DNA of 64,000 nt from contig BRXU01000029.1 of the NCBI GenBank assembly GCA_030267565.1, positions 62,001-126,000 of the forward strand, read 5' to 3'. Under the pieces are notes generated by a model. The model made no database searches, was not told the DNA's origin, and worked only from the letters and a program-made list of their open reading frames with translations. How positions within the stretch are numbered: position 1 is the stretch's first letter; the number at the start of each line of letters is the position of its first letter. Source of the stretch: Pleodorina starrii (lineage: Eukaryota; Chlorophyta; Chlorophyceae; Chlamydomonadales; Volvocaceae). Positions 12,048 through 25,100 of the stretch are shown one piece after another. Position numbers and translations under genes: made by a program.

Positions 12048-14653
12048 AGGGGCTGATTCCGCACCTACAGTCATCTACATACCTATCTATGAGGCCCCGC
12101 ACCGGGAAGGGTCATCAGCCCCGATTACTGCACCTGCCTTGCATGACTCCCAGGCAATTGCTGGGTCGGACTTATCCGATCCGTATGGCTAGCTAGCTAG
12201 CATGATGGTAAAAGTGCAGGATGGCGACGCTTGGTTACTGTATTATGCCTTTGGCATTGGGAAAAGACCCGTGGGGATGGAGCCTTCTTGTGGGGGGCCG
12301 GCGCCCGCCGCCAAGTGGGTCGCCTTGCGGCAAAGTGAGCATCCTTTTGGGTGCGGTCTTTGGAAGGGTTGACACGACGTTTGACCGTACGTGACTGTCG
12401 ACGTCTGTATACGAGTGCCAATAGAGAACTGGCTCTGTCTTTCCTATATAAGCGTGCTGCAATAGATTAGTACAGTCAGTTTTGTGACCCCCCCAAAGCC
12501 ATGTATGACCCGACATTACGCGCGGGGTTTCTTAAATTCTTAGTCCGACTTAGAGTCCGCTGTGAGCGGGCCAGCCATGCAGGCGGTGATGCGCGCGCGA
12601 TTGGGATATTTATACCTTCAGACGGCATGTAGGAAGCGTCGCTTACTGGTACATGCCGGTTCCTGAGCCTAGACGCTTACTGGTGGGCGCTTTGACGTAT
12701 ATTTGACTGTGACCAAGCAAGCGTGCGTTTAGAGTGGGCGCTTCTGTCTGACGGGAGCGTGGGCATAGGACAGTGTAGAGTGTACGCCGAGCCCTAGTGG
12801 CGAGCTGAGAAGCTGCACATGAGCAGGTCTGATACGCACATGCGCGGGTCGGATACGCACATGCGCGAGAGCAGATGGATGGATGGATGGATGGATGGAT
12901 GAATGGATGGATATGCGGCCGTGCGCTCTGGATGGACAAGTATGATTAGGTCTTGGATGCTCCTGTGGCGGCAGGCAGGTGAGTTGTGACATGCACTGCC
13001 GGTATGGGTTTGACGACGCCGACGCCGCTAAAGGTTCCTGACGGATACGGGCGAGCGCATGCGAGTTCGATGGCCTAGCCGTACCGACCGCATTACGTTG
13101 GATATGGTAGTTCTGACCGACCGTCTCCGGCATCTTATCCTCTTGCCGTGTACAGGACAACAATGGGCCCGGACTGACGCAGGTCAAGTACAAGTGTCGT
13201 ACAGGTTCGAGTGATGGTTAACTATTCAAACGACGTGGTTTGTACGTGGTGATGCCATGTGACCGTGGATGTGATGCGTGGTGATGCCATGCATGGGACT
13301 CGCTTGAGCGGCGGGCGGCTCTAGCAGTTGTAAGCAGCAAGGGTGTAATCGCGATGCAACAGCGCCGGCTTACAGCCGTGTGGGGCGTGTGGTGGACTAC
13401 CGTATGCCGATGAGGTTCATTTCCGGCGACTACGCTCAACGAACAGATCCACCCGGCCATTTGAGATCAGGCACACGCACCCAGCCCACAACCCACATAC
13501 ACACGCTGCGGCCCGGCCTCAGCCTCGCCACGCTAGAAGCGCCAGACCAGCCATTCCGCCGTATTACACGCCCTGCTTCATGCAAGGAGATCCCCTCTTC
13601 GCATTCACTTTGCACGATTCCAGAAGTGTTCCAGCTCGGAAGAAAGTCTAGCGGCGCCATCAAAAGCCCTCCACAGCAGCGGCTTCGCTCGGCCACAGCA
13701 GCGTGAGCTGCGGTATGCACCGGTGATCTGTTGGGCCCACTCATTCATTTGGGGGGGCCTTGCAGGAACTACTGCAGAGATGGAGCACGAATCGGGTGGC
13801 TGTTACTTCAGTCATCACATATGCCCCGGATCGATTTCCCAGGATTTCCCCGCGGTATGCGTCCCTACGGTGCCTGCCGTGCAGGGTGCCGTATGTTCTC
13901 GGATGTGGGCGCCGAAGAGCGTACTCGGGGACGTGCAACACGATGCAGGCGTCGTTGCGGCGCAAGACCGGGGAATATCCTTGCGGCGAATTCCATGGGC
14001 GGGAGAAGTCGGGCGATGGACACGACTGGGATTCCGGCTTGTGTTTCCTGCCTGTAAATTCAGACGGACAGAGAACACGGTGTGGATGAAAGGCGTTGCT
14101 TACCGGGCCGATTTACCGGGAGCGGTTCGGGGTTGTAGGACACCAGGACTGTACGGCAAGGTCGGTGGGTCGGGTCGCGGGGATCCACCGGTGCTTCGCT
14201 CTGACGACATGTTTCGAAACAACGTCGCTAGCGCCTGCTTTGAGTATGGACTTTGTGTGACTCGCACGCATGAAGCATGAAATGCGGGCACAGGAGTTTT
14301 AAGGGTTTTGGTGGATGCTCTTTTTGCGTATTGTTAGTCATTGGTTCAGACATGTTCAACAAGGCCTCCAAAAGCGTTCCAGTCACATAGCTAGGGATAT
14401 AATCAGATCCTGAGTTGTAAGTACAGAGTTGAAGTTGCAAGAAGAAGGCCGCACAATCGTCGTACGACTGCGCAGCGATACAAACTTCTCAGGGCCATGG
14501 AGAATAGCGGCATTTGTCTGCGCACACGCAATTCACTTCAGTGACCTTTGGTTCCCTAGTATATATATAACTTTGTGGATACGTTTGGCATTAACCACAA
14601 AGTGCCCTACGGTTCAACCTGGCCGTTGGACAAAGGAGTCCTTGGCAAGGGAC
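12048..14653. other. Intergenic spacer between glycoprotein gene B and relic C
   Basis: No supported gene. It contains a GGAT microsatellite at about 12874-12912, preceded by two copies of GATACGCACATGCGCG. The open stretch at 13723-14280 (about 185 codons) shows no recognisable domain and no splice context, so I do not call it a gene. Confidence 0.4.
12874..12912 (+). repeat. (GGAT)n microsatellite
   Basis: Nine or so GGAT units with one GAAT variant. Simple-sequence DNA in the spacer after glycoprotein gene B. Confidence 0.9.
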
Positions 14654-16060
14654 ATGGCTCAAAACATGCGTTCAGACATCTCGGTTGCCCTTCTGACCGC
14701 AATGCTCCCGTTTTCGCTGGTCGACTGGGAAGGTGAGTTCGAATTACTGAACAATGCGCCAAGCCAAAGCCGCTAGCAACCTTCTTTTGCAGGGCTCATC
14801 CTTATGGGCAATTATATATGTTGGAAATTTCTGACCATGTATCAGAACGCCTTTAAGTTGTCCCTAAACTTCTGGCGCTTGCAGTTGGCGATGGCCGAGC
14901 GGAAGATGCCGACAACACAACGAAGGCAAACGCGAGTAGCGTGTCGTCCAAAAGCAACAAGGAGCCACACCGGAACAAGGGCAAGGGGGACAAGGGTAAG
15001 CAGCCTGGTTGCTGTCCTTACTGTCCAAATGGGAATTGGGGCGCAGCAGCTTGGGCAGACGGGCGACTTGCCGTTATCCAATACTCACGATCCGGCAATC
15101 TGGCTGCTATCTGTAATAAAAAATCGTCTTTTTGTGGCGCAGACGCTGGGAAGAGCTACCGGCCGCCGCGCCGCGACGTGCCCCATCGCCATCACCACCA
15201 CCGCAACAGCGGGGGCTGCGCCAAGCGGCCGAAACGTGGCTACTGATGAGGGCAAGGCCCCTCGAGGGGTAAGTGACACGTAGTTTGCTAGGTTTTTGCT
15301 GTCCAGACGACGGCCCTTGACCCGCCTGCGTGCTCTGCTGGCCGTACAGCAAGAGCAAGCGGGGGTGAGCCAGCGCAGCCGTGCCAGGGAAACTGTTCCC
15401 GGACATTTCTTGCCGGGGCTACGGAAAGATCAAACGATTCATTCCAAGCTTTAGGTTTAGACTCCCGAAGTCTTCAGGCCCCGTACACGAGGAACGAGTC
15501 TGGAGCCCACTTTAAGAAAACACATACACACGAACGAAGATGTGTTTTGTGCCACCCACGCGCCGGGGGGCTTTGTACTGGGAGGCGCATCGCCGGCGCA
15601 GCACATCCACAATGAAGGGCTGACTGACGATTAACAAGCCACCCGCGCGCACTGATACGTCTGGTTGCATTGCAGATAGATCCTCACGACGCTTTTGCTC
15701 GATGTTCCCAAGCGAAAACGTGAACATTTCACTTGAACCACCGACGTGGCCACCGTCCTCTCAGCGAATATCGTAATCCACCGACGCATCGCCGTAAAAG
15801 CCATCTACCCGCCCCGCGCCCCTTCAATGGCCTGCAGGCTGTCTTCATTATCTGGAATACTCGTCCACCTCTATTTTGTCAACCTGCCCAAAATCAATTC
15901 GGCCCTCGGCTTGAGCCCGTGCCCGGACACAAGGCACCCCATTTGGCCGAGGTGAACAACGTCACTTCCGCCGCCGGCACCACGACAGTCAACGGAGTCA
16001 ACATGCCGTACGTCAACGTCAGCCTCAACCCCATTGTCCGCCGAGACTTCAACACCTTTG
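14654..16060 (+). pseudogene. Glycoprotein C, degraded third tandem copy
   Basis: Exon 1 is intact (14654-14732: MAQNMRSDISVALL..., signal-peptide-like, ending in phase 1 as in A and B). Exon 2 (14885-14995) and exon 3 (from 15143) keep phase 1 junctions. Exon 3 then carries an extra T near 15242: the expected YDEGKAPRG, cognate with YDDRKSPRK of B, is shifted and the frame reads TAC TGA. Further on, 15746-15915 resembles the IYPNYSDP...VYLQLRF segment only loosely. A second frame change precedes a clear match, VPGHKAPHLAEVNNVT through VNGVNMPYVNVSLNP, at about 15915-16035. The later exons are not recognisable. This is a decaying family member, still useful for dating the array. Confidence 0.78.
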
Positions 16061-19000
16061 CGGCCCTGCGTCTGCCGATGCCTACGGTAACAATCGTAGC
16101 GCCAAAGGTCCAGCATGGCCCAACGGCAGCCCTCCAACTCTGCCGGCGGCGCCGTACGGCTTTCCGGGTGATCTCACGCACCCATGAGTACGACAGGATG
16201 ACGACTGGGACGACAATCGTCAAACGCAGCATCGACAGTAGTGGGGCCTGCAGGCTAAACCGCTTACGTACCGGGACGCCTTACCGCCATCATGATGCCG
16301 TACAGTCGCACGGCACAGGCTCAACGCAGCGACAGCGGAATGTCGCCGGGGCACGGGGCCGGGATGCGGGATCATTGGCAGGCGAGACCCCCGATGGCGT
16401 CCAGCGAACACCGGTGACACAAGCTTCGGTGATGCATAACTGCCGAGTGGCCGCGCTACCGCTGCCGCCGCCGCTGCAAAGGCGATGGTCCAGTCGGGGA
16501 GGGCCTGCTTCCGGCCGGCTCTTTCCTTTGCAAGCAAGCTAACCGAATCGTTGCGGTGGCTCGGTTTGATCCGCTGCGGCGCCGCAACTGGCAAGGTTGA
16601 TGCGCGGGCGGGCGCGGGTGCTGTCTGCTGCTGCGGCTACTTGCCCCGCCGTGCGCGCCGCCGGCCATCTTGGGTGTTACTGCGCCGTCGGCGTCTGCTG
16701 CAAACGAGCCCGAGCACCCACTGATCCGATTCCCTGTCGTAGTTAGTTCGTTGCGCCGTGCGTAGCGTAGCGTGTTGGAGCGGCGTAGTGGAGCCGCTGC
16801 CGCCGCCATGCCGCCGCGGGCCGTGGCGCTGGCTGCGGCGGAAGATCGGATTTGCTTTGCTTGGCGGTGTGTCTGTGGTTGGGACACGGCAGACGAGGTC
16901 TTCCCCCTCCCGGCTGATTCGTGCTGGATGGCGGCAGCGCCGCCCCGCCCCAAGCCCCCCTTGGCATGCATGCGCAACTATGTGTACTTATGTACCCAGG
17001 ATTTTGCGGCGGCGATGTGGGTGGAGATGTGGCGGTGGAGATAACGGTGCAGGGGCCATGCAGCTGAATGCCTGTCGGCTCCTGCGAATGCGTGTCGCTG
17101 GTCCGAAATGGGCCCCGCGCGGGTGTTGCGGGGGCTCGTGCATTGGTTTTACGTGCGTGGGCTGCTCCCGAAAGCGTGGGGACGCGTTGCGGGATCTGCT
17201 GATTCATGCCGCTGCTTTTTGGCAGGGAAAGGCGGCAGCGACGGAGGGCCGTGCGTACACAGCTCCACACGCGAGGGAACCAGCGGCGCGTACGAGTGTA
17301 CGTTTGTACATATTGTTGTGGTTGTTATAGTGTGCTCCAGAGTACGGCCAACGGGCCAGCTGGCCGTGCGCTGTAGCGGAAGCGACCAGGGCAAAGGCAA
17401 GCCCATACATATTGTGGGCGATAGGGTCATGCCGGGGAGCGATGTGACTGGTCCGATACCTACCTACCTACCTACCGCTGTGAATGAACCGGTTTTTAGT
17501 GGACCCAAGACGATTACTGATCACACCCTGGTACCGATGTGGAGGGTGGCGCTCGGTTCATTCCCCCAACATGTAGGGGCGGCAATAAAGATGAAACCGT
17601 GGCACGTATGGGAGGGAGGGCCGGCCGCAACGCGTCGCTTTGTCGCGCGCCCTGCCGGCACTCGTGCGTGTGGGTGTATGTGTGGGTGTGCTCCGCGCAT
17701 TGCGTATTACGCTTCGTTCGTCGCCGACCCCCGGTTAACAATATGGCCGTACAAATCCTCGGGGTGTTGAGAGCTCCGAACTGAACTGAACCGTGAATCC
17801 ACACCGATACAAGCGCAGTGGTGTGGCTGACGTTGTTGGCCAGTTATTGTGGGCGCTAGATAGACGCGCGGGCCGTACCGGCTTTGTGCAGACCACAACA
17901 GCTAGTCGGTAAAACGGTTCTCAGTCGGATCGCGCGGATCGGAGCTTGCCAGCACGAATGGGCCCTGTGGCCTACCGGTATAGCGGTATTAGGATGCCAG
18001 GTGTGCTATGTGGGCTTCCGTTTTCGGATTCTGCGGTTTGAGGGTTTAGTGACGTAGATGATGTACACGCTTGTTGAACGTCGATGGCCAGACAGGCAGA
18101 CACTGATGAGTACAAGGCGGCGCGGAGGTGTACTTGCCCGCCGTATACCTCGGGAAGTCTTACCGTATGTCACATGTTATAGTCTCCGTACATGGGCACA
18201 CACGCCGGCCGCCGATCCCGGAGCCCGGTTGGCCTGTACCCTTTGTAAGCCCCAGGCAACCAGGCCTCGGTCGGTACCAATGCGCCGTACCAACGTAATA
18301 CGCGCCGTACCAACGTACCAACTCACCACCTAGCACCCAACCCCAAGCCATGTTAGGCACTCGAGGGGCGACCAAGCCTGCAACCTCAACTGCACCCACT
18401 CGTTCCTGATCTCCCGCTCTGGTGATAGTCCCTCAACAAGCATCTCCCAATTGTCAACTCCCCGTGTGTCCTCTATCTTACTGCTACGTCATTAAACTAC
18501 TTTCCCCGCTGTCTAATCCACGGCAGTCTCTCTTCCTTGCCAGCTCTCCTTTGCACAGCAGCAGCAGCAGCACATAATGATACACCCACATAATGGTACA
18601 CCATAATGATACGCGCTTCCCTCTGCAGTAAATCGGACCCTACTGTTCAGGTACCTACCATACTTACCGCCGTCAAGGCACTGCTACAGCCGTCACTAAT
18701 AACCCATGGATGCGCCAACCTACACAAGCCGCGCCGAAGAGACCTATGCGCCTAGTGCTGCGACGCGGGTTGTGCATGGCGCGTCCGTCGAGGAGACATA
18801 TGCGCCCAGTGCTGAACACACCAAAGCAGTCCCCTCACCCGCGTCCGGCGCTCACATCCTGCGCTCACAAACTCAAGAAGCCCTCGCCACTCCGCTCCAC
18901 ACTCCACTCCGCCACACATGCATGCACCAGCAATGCGTGCTCCTGCCCTCTGCAACACCCGCGGTAAGCCTGACCTCGTGACAAGCGCCATCTCCTTCAT

Positions 19001-19162
19001 TCGGACCTCATCACTGAAGTCCCAGCAGCGACCAACACGCCCGTCGCGGCCCCGCCTCCCCGCCCGGCGGGCCAGCAGCTAGCTGTGCCTCTTGCCGTGG
19101 GACCATCTTCTGGGACACGAGCACACCGACCCATGGGTCCATCGGCGTTCGTGAAACCGCGG
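16061..19162. other. Spacer between glycoprotein relic C and PRODH 3' end
   Basis: No supported gene. It should include the 3' UTR of the minus-strand proline dehydrogenase, but no TTACA (TGTAA on the minus strand) signal is obvious just below its stop. It contains one dispersed-repeat copy (17327-17410), short TACC repeats near 17460 and ACATAATG-like repeats near 18575-18610. Confidence 0.4.
17327..17410 (-). repeat. Dispersed repeat, copy 2
   Basis: On the minus strand this reads through CTGGTCGCTTCC and CACGGCCAGCTGGCCCGTTGG, matching the plus strand at 8765-8850. The two copies are therefore inverted and about 8.5 kb apart. Confidence 0.65.
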
Positions 19163-22100
19163 TCAGGCGGCCCCGAGCCGCAGCGCCGCCGACGCCCTCC
19201 TCCGCAACTCATTTTGCAGCATGACCAGATCTTGCTTGGAGCCCTACGAAGCACGTGCCGCAGTCAACAGAACAGACCGACGCACGCAGCTGGCTAAGTG
19301 TTCCGGGCCCAAGCATCGCGCGAGGATGGGGAGTGGAAATGTGACGCCGCCCGCTAGTTAATGAAAACACCCTTCAATGACCCGCAGCGGCACAATACGC
19401 AGGGGGCTGCTAGGAAGGACCTTAAGGGGCCTGGCACGTGGAGCCGTGAAGGCAGCCCACGCCCCGATAAACCTCGGAACATGGACCTATGCTGGCGCTG
19501 TGGGATAAACGGACCCGCCGCCCCCATCTCGTGGCAGACATGGCTTCGCCTCACCCCCCTCACCTAGTCACCTTACAACCCGCCTCGTCCCCCACGCACC
19601 GACCCGATCCTCACGCCCAGCCACTTCCAGCGGGCTGTGGTACTTCTCACGCACCCTGACCAATCCCCCCATGGGTCAAGAGCCACCAAGACGTTTCCCG
19701 CCGCGCCGCTCCCGCCCCGCCCCGCCTTGCCTCGCCTCGCCCCACACGCTGCGCGACCCCACCCACCCACCTTCATGATGTCCTGGTTCTCGGCGGCGCG
19801 GCGCAGAAGGTACGGCATCACCTGGCCGACACGACCGTACGGCACGTACTTGTAGGCCCTGCGCGAGGGATCGGTGACGGGTGCCGCAAGCACGAGCGAG
19901 ATAAAGCGCCCGCAACAGCACACGTTTGCGAGGGGCGCGCTCAAGCGCTGGCCGACCAGCGATGTCTAGGTTCCACGAACCAACGACAGGCGCCCAGGTT
20001 TTTAAGCGCGATCGTACGGATGTCGGATGTCTCAGTACTGCTGTACCGCCAACTCGAAACACAGCCCAGCCCTGCGCAATCCAGCCCAGCCCATCCCCAA
20101 AGCCCTTCCCCTTTCAGAACACAGGGCCTTCCCCAACGAACCGCCGAGCCCGCCGAGCCGCCGGCCCATAGCCAACAGCCCAGACACAGCTGGACACGCC
20201 CCTGGACGACAAGACAGCCACACACACACCCTCACGCACCCAGCACCCACCTCTAGCCTACCCCGCCCAGCGCGTAGGTCACGCCGGCCGCTTTTCCCAG
20301 CCAAAGCCCACCCCAGCCCAGCCAAAGCGCAGACCACCAGCCCATCTAATGCCTAGCCTAGCCCCACGTGCCCCGACAATGCATGTACCCAACCCCCCAA
20401 CACCTACCTGCCCACCCACCCACCCACCCACCTGTATCCTGCCTTCCCCAGTGTGAGTGTCAGGTGGTCCGACATGCCCAGCAGCTGACCGAACATGACT
20501 CCGGGGCTGCCCGGAGGGCTGGCGGGCGGTAGGCCCAGCGCCGCCATCCGCGCCACCGCTGACTCCACGCTCGACTGGTTGTGCGTGCCCAGCAGCACCT
20601 GGGGCGGAGGGAGGGGGGGGAGGGGGGGGAGGGGGGGAGGGAGGGGGGGAGGGAAAGGCAGCAGGGAGGGCATGTAGCAGGGAGGTCGGCAGGGGGGGCG
20701 GGTGGCAGGGAGGGAACGAGGCAGGAATTTGTTGGTTGGATATTTCCGGGATGCTACCCGAGTTGGGTTGCAAGGAAGGAAGGCGCCTGGAGACCGGGAG
20801 CCAGTTCTCAGGGGGGAGAAAGATACCGTAATGGCGAAGGGCGGTCCACACGGAGCCCGTCTCTTGCCCCGATCCTAGCAGTGATCCTCCTATTTGCTAC
20901 CCGGACTCTGAACCCGAGCCCATCCATACGAACACTTCCAATCCGGTCCGATCCCCCCCCCCCGGATACGACCAGATCCGTATCCAGATCCAGATTCAGA
21001 TCCAGATCCAGGCCCAAGTCAACCAAGGGCCACTAACCCCAAAAGCCGTCGTCCCGGTTCTAACTCTCCCTCCCACGGCACCGCCCCTCGCTCCCCCTCT
21101 GTCATGCACAAGTACCAATAATGCAAGTGGTGCTGTGCTGGTACTTGTGCATCACACTCTCCCTCTTTCCTGCCATCCTCTTTATATCCCTCTTTCCCTG
21201 GCGCCGCTCACCTCCGCCCGCCCCTCCGCCACCCCCTCCACCAGGTCCCCCACGCAGCGGTCGTAGCAGGCGTGGGTTCGCTCCAGGGTGGCCCACACGG
21301 GGGAGGGCAGACCCAGCTGCTCAGCGCGGCGGCGCTCCAGCTGGAGATAGGCGCCACGGACCTGAGCGTTTGGGTGTTGGGGGGTGGGAGGGGGGAGGGG
21401 AGAGGAAGGGGAAGGGGAACGTCGAGTACATTGAGCGCTGATAAAGCCGAGACCGCACCCGTCCAGACAGGGGAGGGAGGGGCCGGTGGTGGGTATGAGG
21501 GCTGGTGGAGGCGGGGGAGATGGCTGGAGCCGGGGACGCGGCTAGCTGCCGAAGAACGGATAGAGAAACACGGGTCAAAAGGCGCGACGGAGGGACCCTG
21601 AGCCAGGGGCCCTCCGTCGCGGGCGGAGGCACAGGGCGCAGGGCCCCTGAGCTGCGGTGCGGGGCGCAGTCCAGTCAGAGCGCAGTGCAGCGCACGGGTG
21701 CTGTGAAGGGCCAGGCGGCAGTGTTTCAAGTGGTCGTGCTGGGTAGGGTACCGGGGGTAAAAAAAACATACCGCAGCGGAGAAGGAGACGGCGTTAGCGA
21801 ACGGACCCGGAACCGGGCCGGTACCGGGGGGAGCTGTCCGGGGCTATAGAACAGCTGGGAACCTAGCTAGCTAGCTAGCAGTAAGAAGCAGGAAGCTTGA
21901 TCCGGGGGGCAGCGGGCGGTGAGCCAGCACCGGGCCGGGCAGCATCGGAAAGGCGTCAGCGTGCGCACAGTAACGGTCAGAATGTGGCATTTGGGCTCAT
22001 CACCACCACCACCACCAGGCAGCCGCTATCAGGGGTCAAGAGGCGCATCAGGGGTCAAGAGGGGTCAAGAGGGGTCAAGAGGCGCATCGTTTGATACACG

Positions 22101-25100
22101 GAGGTGCACGGAGCCCCAACCCGCTTCCGAGCCCACCTCACCAGCTTCGCTCCCAGCACCCAGCCCTCCCTCCGCGACCGCTCCATGTCCCGCAGCAGCC
22201 GCTGCCGGCAGTCCACCAGGTATGCCTTATGAAGGAAAGGGAGGGGAAGGGAAGAGGATGTGTGTGTGTGCGTGTGTGTTGTGTGTGCGTGTGTGTGCGG
22301 GGTCAGAGGCGGCCAAGAGAAATGGCCAGGGGCGGCAAAGGGAAATCTGCGTTACCCGGTATGGCCAAGGTCTGAGAACACTTGCAGGACACGTGTCTCC
22401 TTCCTTCTAGACGCTAATCCACCCCCCTCAAAAAGACTTCCCTATTAAAGGTACGCATCCGCCGGTCGCCACAGCAGCGCGGCCCCATCGGGGGCTCTCT
22501 TCCCTCACCTCACCTCACCTCACCTCACCTCACCTCACCTCACCTCACCTCACCTCACCTCACCTCACCTCACCTCACCTCACCTCACCTCACCTCACCT
22601 CACCTCACCTCACCTCACCTCACCTCACCTCACCTCACCTCACCTCACCTCACCTCACCTCACCTCACCTCACCTTACCTCACCTCACCTCACCTCACCT
22701 CACCTCACCTCACCTCACCTCACCTCACCTCACCTCACCTCACCTGGTAGGTGTTGAGCACCCGCGCCACCCCCTCGCGGTTGTGCTCCCGCATCAGCCG
22801 GAGAGTCACGTGCTCGATGGCCTGCGGCATGTAACGCGCAAACCAACAACCAACAACGGACAACGGACAACGTCGATGCGTGTCCACTGTCCAGGCTAGC
22901 CAAAAAACGCGGGATTGTAACGCATCAGTACGGCAGGTAGCACGGCAGGCCAGGACAGCACCACACCTCCACAGCGTGCGGTCTAGCTGCCGGCCGCCTC
23001 TACTCTGCCATCCGTGTCCTGCACGGATGGGCCCTTTTACATTGGGCCCTTTTGCATTGGGCCCTTTTACATTGGGCCCTTTTACAATTTGGCCCTTTCA
23101 CAGTTTGGCCCAGAACGCAGTTCCCCAGCACGTACACATTACCCTTGCCTGCCCTCGCACGCTCTTGCGTTGATGGGCCCTTTCCCGCTGCTCCCCACTC
23201 TACCCCAGGCCCAGGACACGGACCCTATGCACGCACCGGTTGGAAGTAGGTGTGTTCTGCATCGATCATCAGCCGCACGTCTAATCGGAGGGCCACCGTA
23301 ACCAGCCGCTGCAAGGGCGTCAAGCGGTCGGCAGCGTGGCGGGAGGCGGCAGACAGGCCGGTGGGGCGGGAGCCGTTCGTTGTCAGGGGCGTCGCGCCCA
23401 ACATGCGTGAGGTTGGAGGGACATCAGAAGCGTCGTTGTTGGGGGGCATTGGGGGGCATAAGAAGCGTCAGAGCGGTTCAGATGGTTCGGTCGGTGCGCG
23501 AAACTGGGTGGGGCACATGGGACCAAGTCGCCAGGCGCGACGACCGGACAGAACCGGATTCACGCACGGACAGGGCGCAGGTATGGGAGGCCATGCAGCA
23601 GACCAGGGCCGGCAAGAGCAGACCACCTATTAGTAACTGCTACCACTCTCGTTAGCCCCCAACCTATCTTGGTTGTTGTGCTTGCCGAGGGGTACGGGTG
23701 GTGGATTGGTACCCGGATGACCCCCAATGTCAATGCGCCATGCAGCCCCCCCTCCCGGGCAGCTACATCGCGATAAGAGCCAGGGGTCTCCTCCCGGCAA
23801 CTTAACATCTGCAGCGGCGAACACACGTAATCAGCGCTGACAAGTCCCTCCCCAGCTGCTACGGTACCCGTCTTGCCATTCGTCCAGCTGCCAGCGCGCT
23901 GCGAGTTTACGCCGACCGCCTGCCAATCCTCTCCTCCCTCCCCCCGTGAGCTTCGCTTTTCCACTGACGTCCGCCAGCCTGTCAATCTGCCGGTTTGTGG
24001 ACTGTCACGTTACTCCCACCGCCCGCTCGTCCCTCCGAACGCTCCCAGCCGAACCCACCCCAACCTCCCGCCCACCTGCAACCTGCCCAGCAGCGCATCC
24101 ATCAGCTCCACCTCCTCACCGTCCAGACACGCAGCCGCCACTGCACAGCAGCACCAAGCACCAAGCAGCAAGCAACAAGCAGCAGCAGCATGGGCGCACC
24201 GCACACGGCGTTCGGGGTCCGTTGTTCGGGGTGGTTTCGGACAGGGCGTCGGCGGCCGGGTCGGTGTCGGTGACACGCAGGTCGTGTGGAGCGCATTGGG
24301 CTTGCTGCGGGAGTCCAACACAGCCTGTGCAGCGCGCGTGCGCACCTCACGCCTCGGCCACAGGCTCGTGCCGTATACGTATGCGGCACGGCGGTACCGT
24401 AATACGGATGCGAGGGAAGGGCACCGTCTTGGCGTCTGGGCGTCTGTAGCGCTGTACCGCATTGCGTGCGCAAAGGGGAGGCAGAAGGCGCCACCGCAGA
24501 TAGAGCAGACCGCTGGAGAGCGGCATCGCGAGATGACACGGCGTCTGGCGTCTGGCGTCTGGCGCGGCGTGGGAGCCTTCGCAGCTTCCGTGTCCCCTCC
24601 CGCCGCGTTTAGGATGCGCGTTTCACGACCAGGCGCCCCGCACAGGGTCTTGCGACGAGCTGGGCCTCACTGTCCAAACCCCAAGGAGCCTGCCGCCTGC
24701 CGGCCTTCAGCCCTACGTTCCCCGTGATTGCAGGCCACAAATGCATCCACACGTGCATGGAGCCTGTGTGTGTGTGAAAACTTCCAACAACCGCTGAATC
24801 GCTGATTCGCCCCCAGGTCCTCCATCCACGCATGCACGCCCGCCCGCACACGCGCTACCACACGCACCCATCCCCGCACCCATCCCCGCACCCATCTACG
24901 CGCACTACCATACACGCACTCATCCCGCACCACTTCACGCACGCACGCACGCGGCCACACACCTGCCACGTCGCCTCCGTGTCCCTGCACGATGCGTGCG
25001 GCCAGCAGCGGCATGTGGCGCAGATCCAACCGCTGGCACCAGCTCACGTAGTCCACCTGGTGGCCGAGACACAGGGGGAAGGAGGGCGGAAGGACGGATG

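Noticed and set aside
13723..14280. Plus-strand frame of 185 codons in the spacer before relic C
   Set aside because: No domain, no low-complexity signature typical of the other genes, no splice context and no paralogue in the window.
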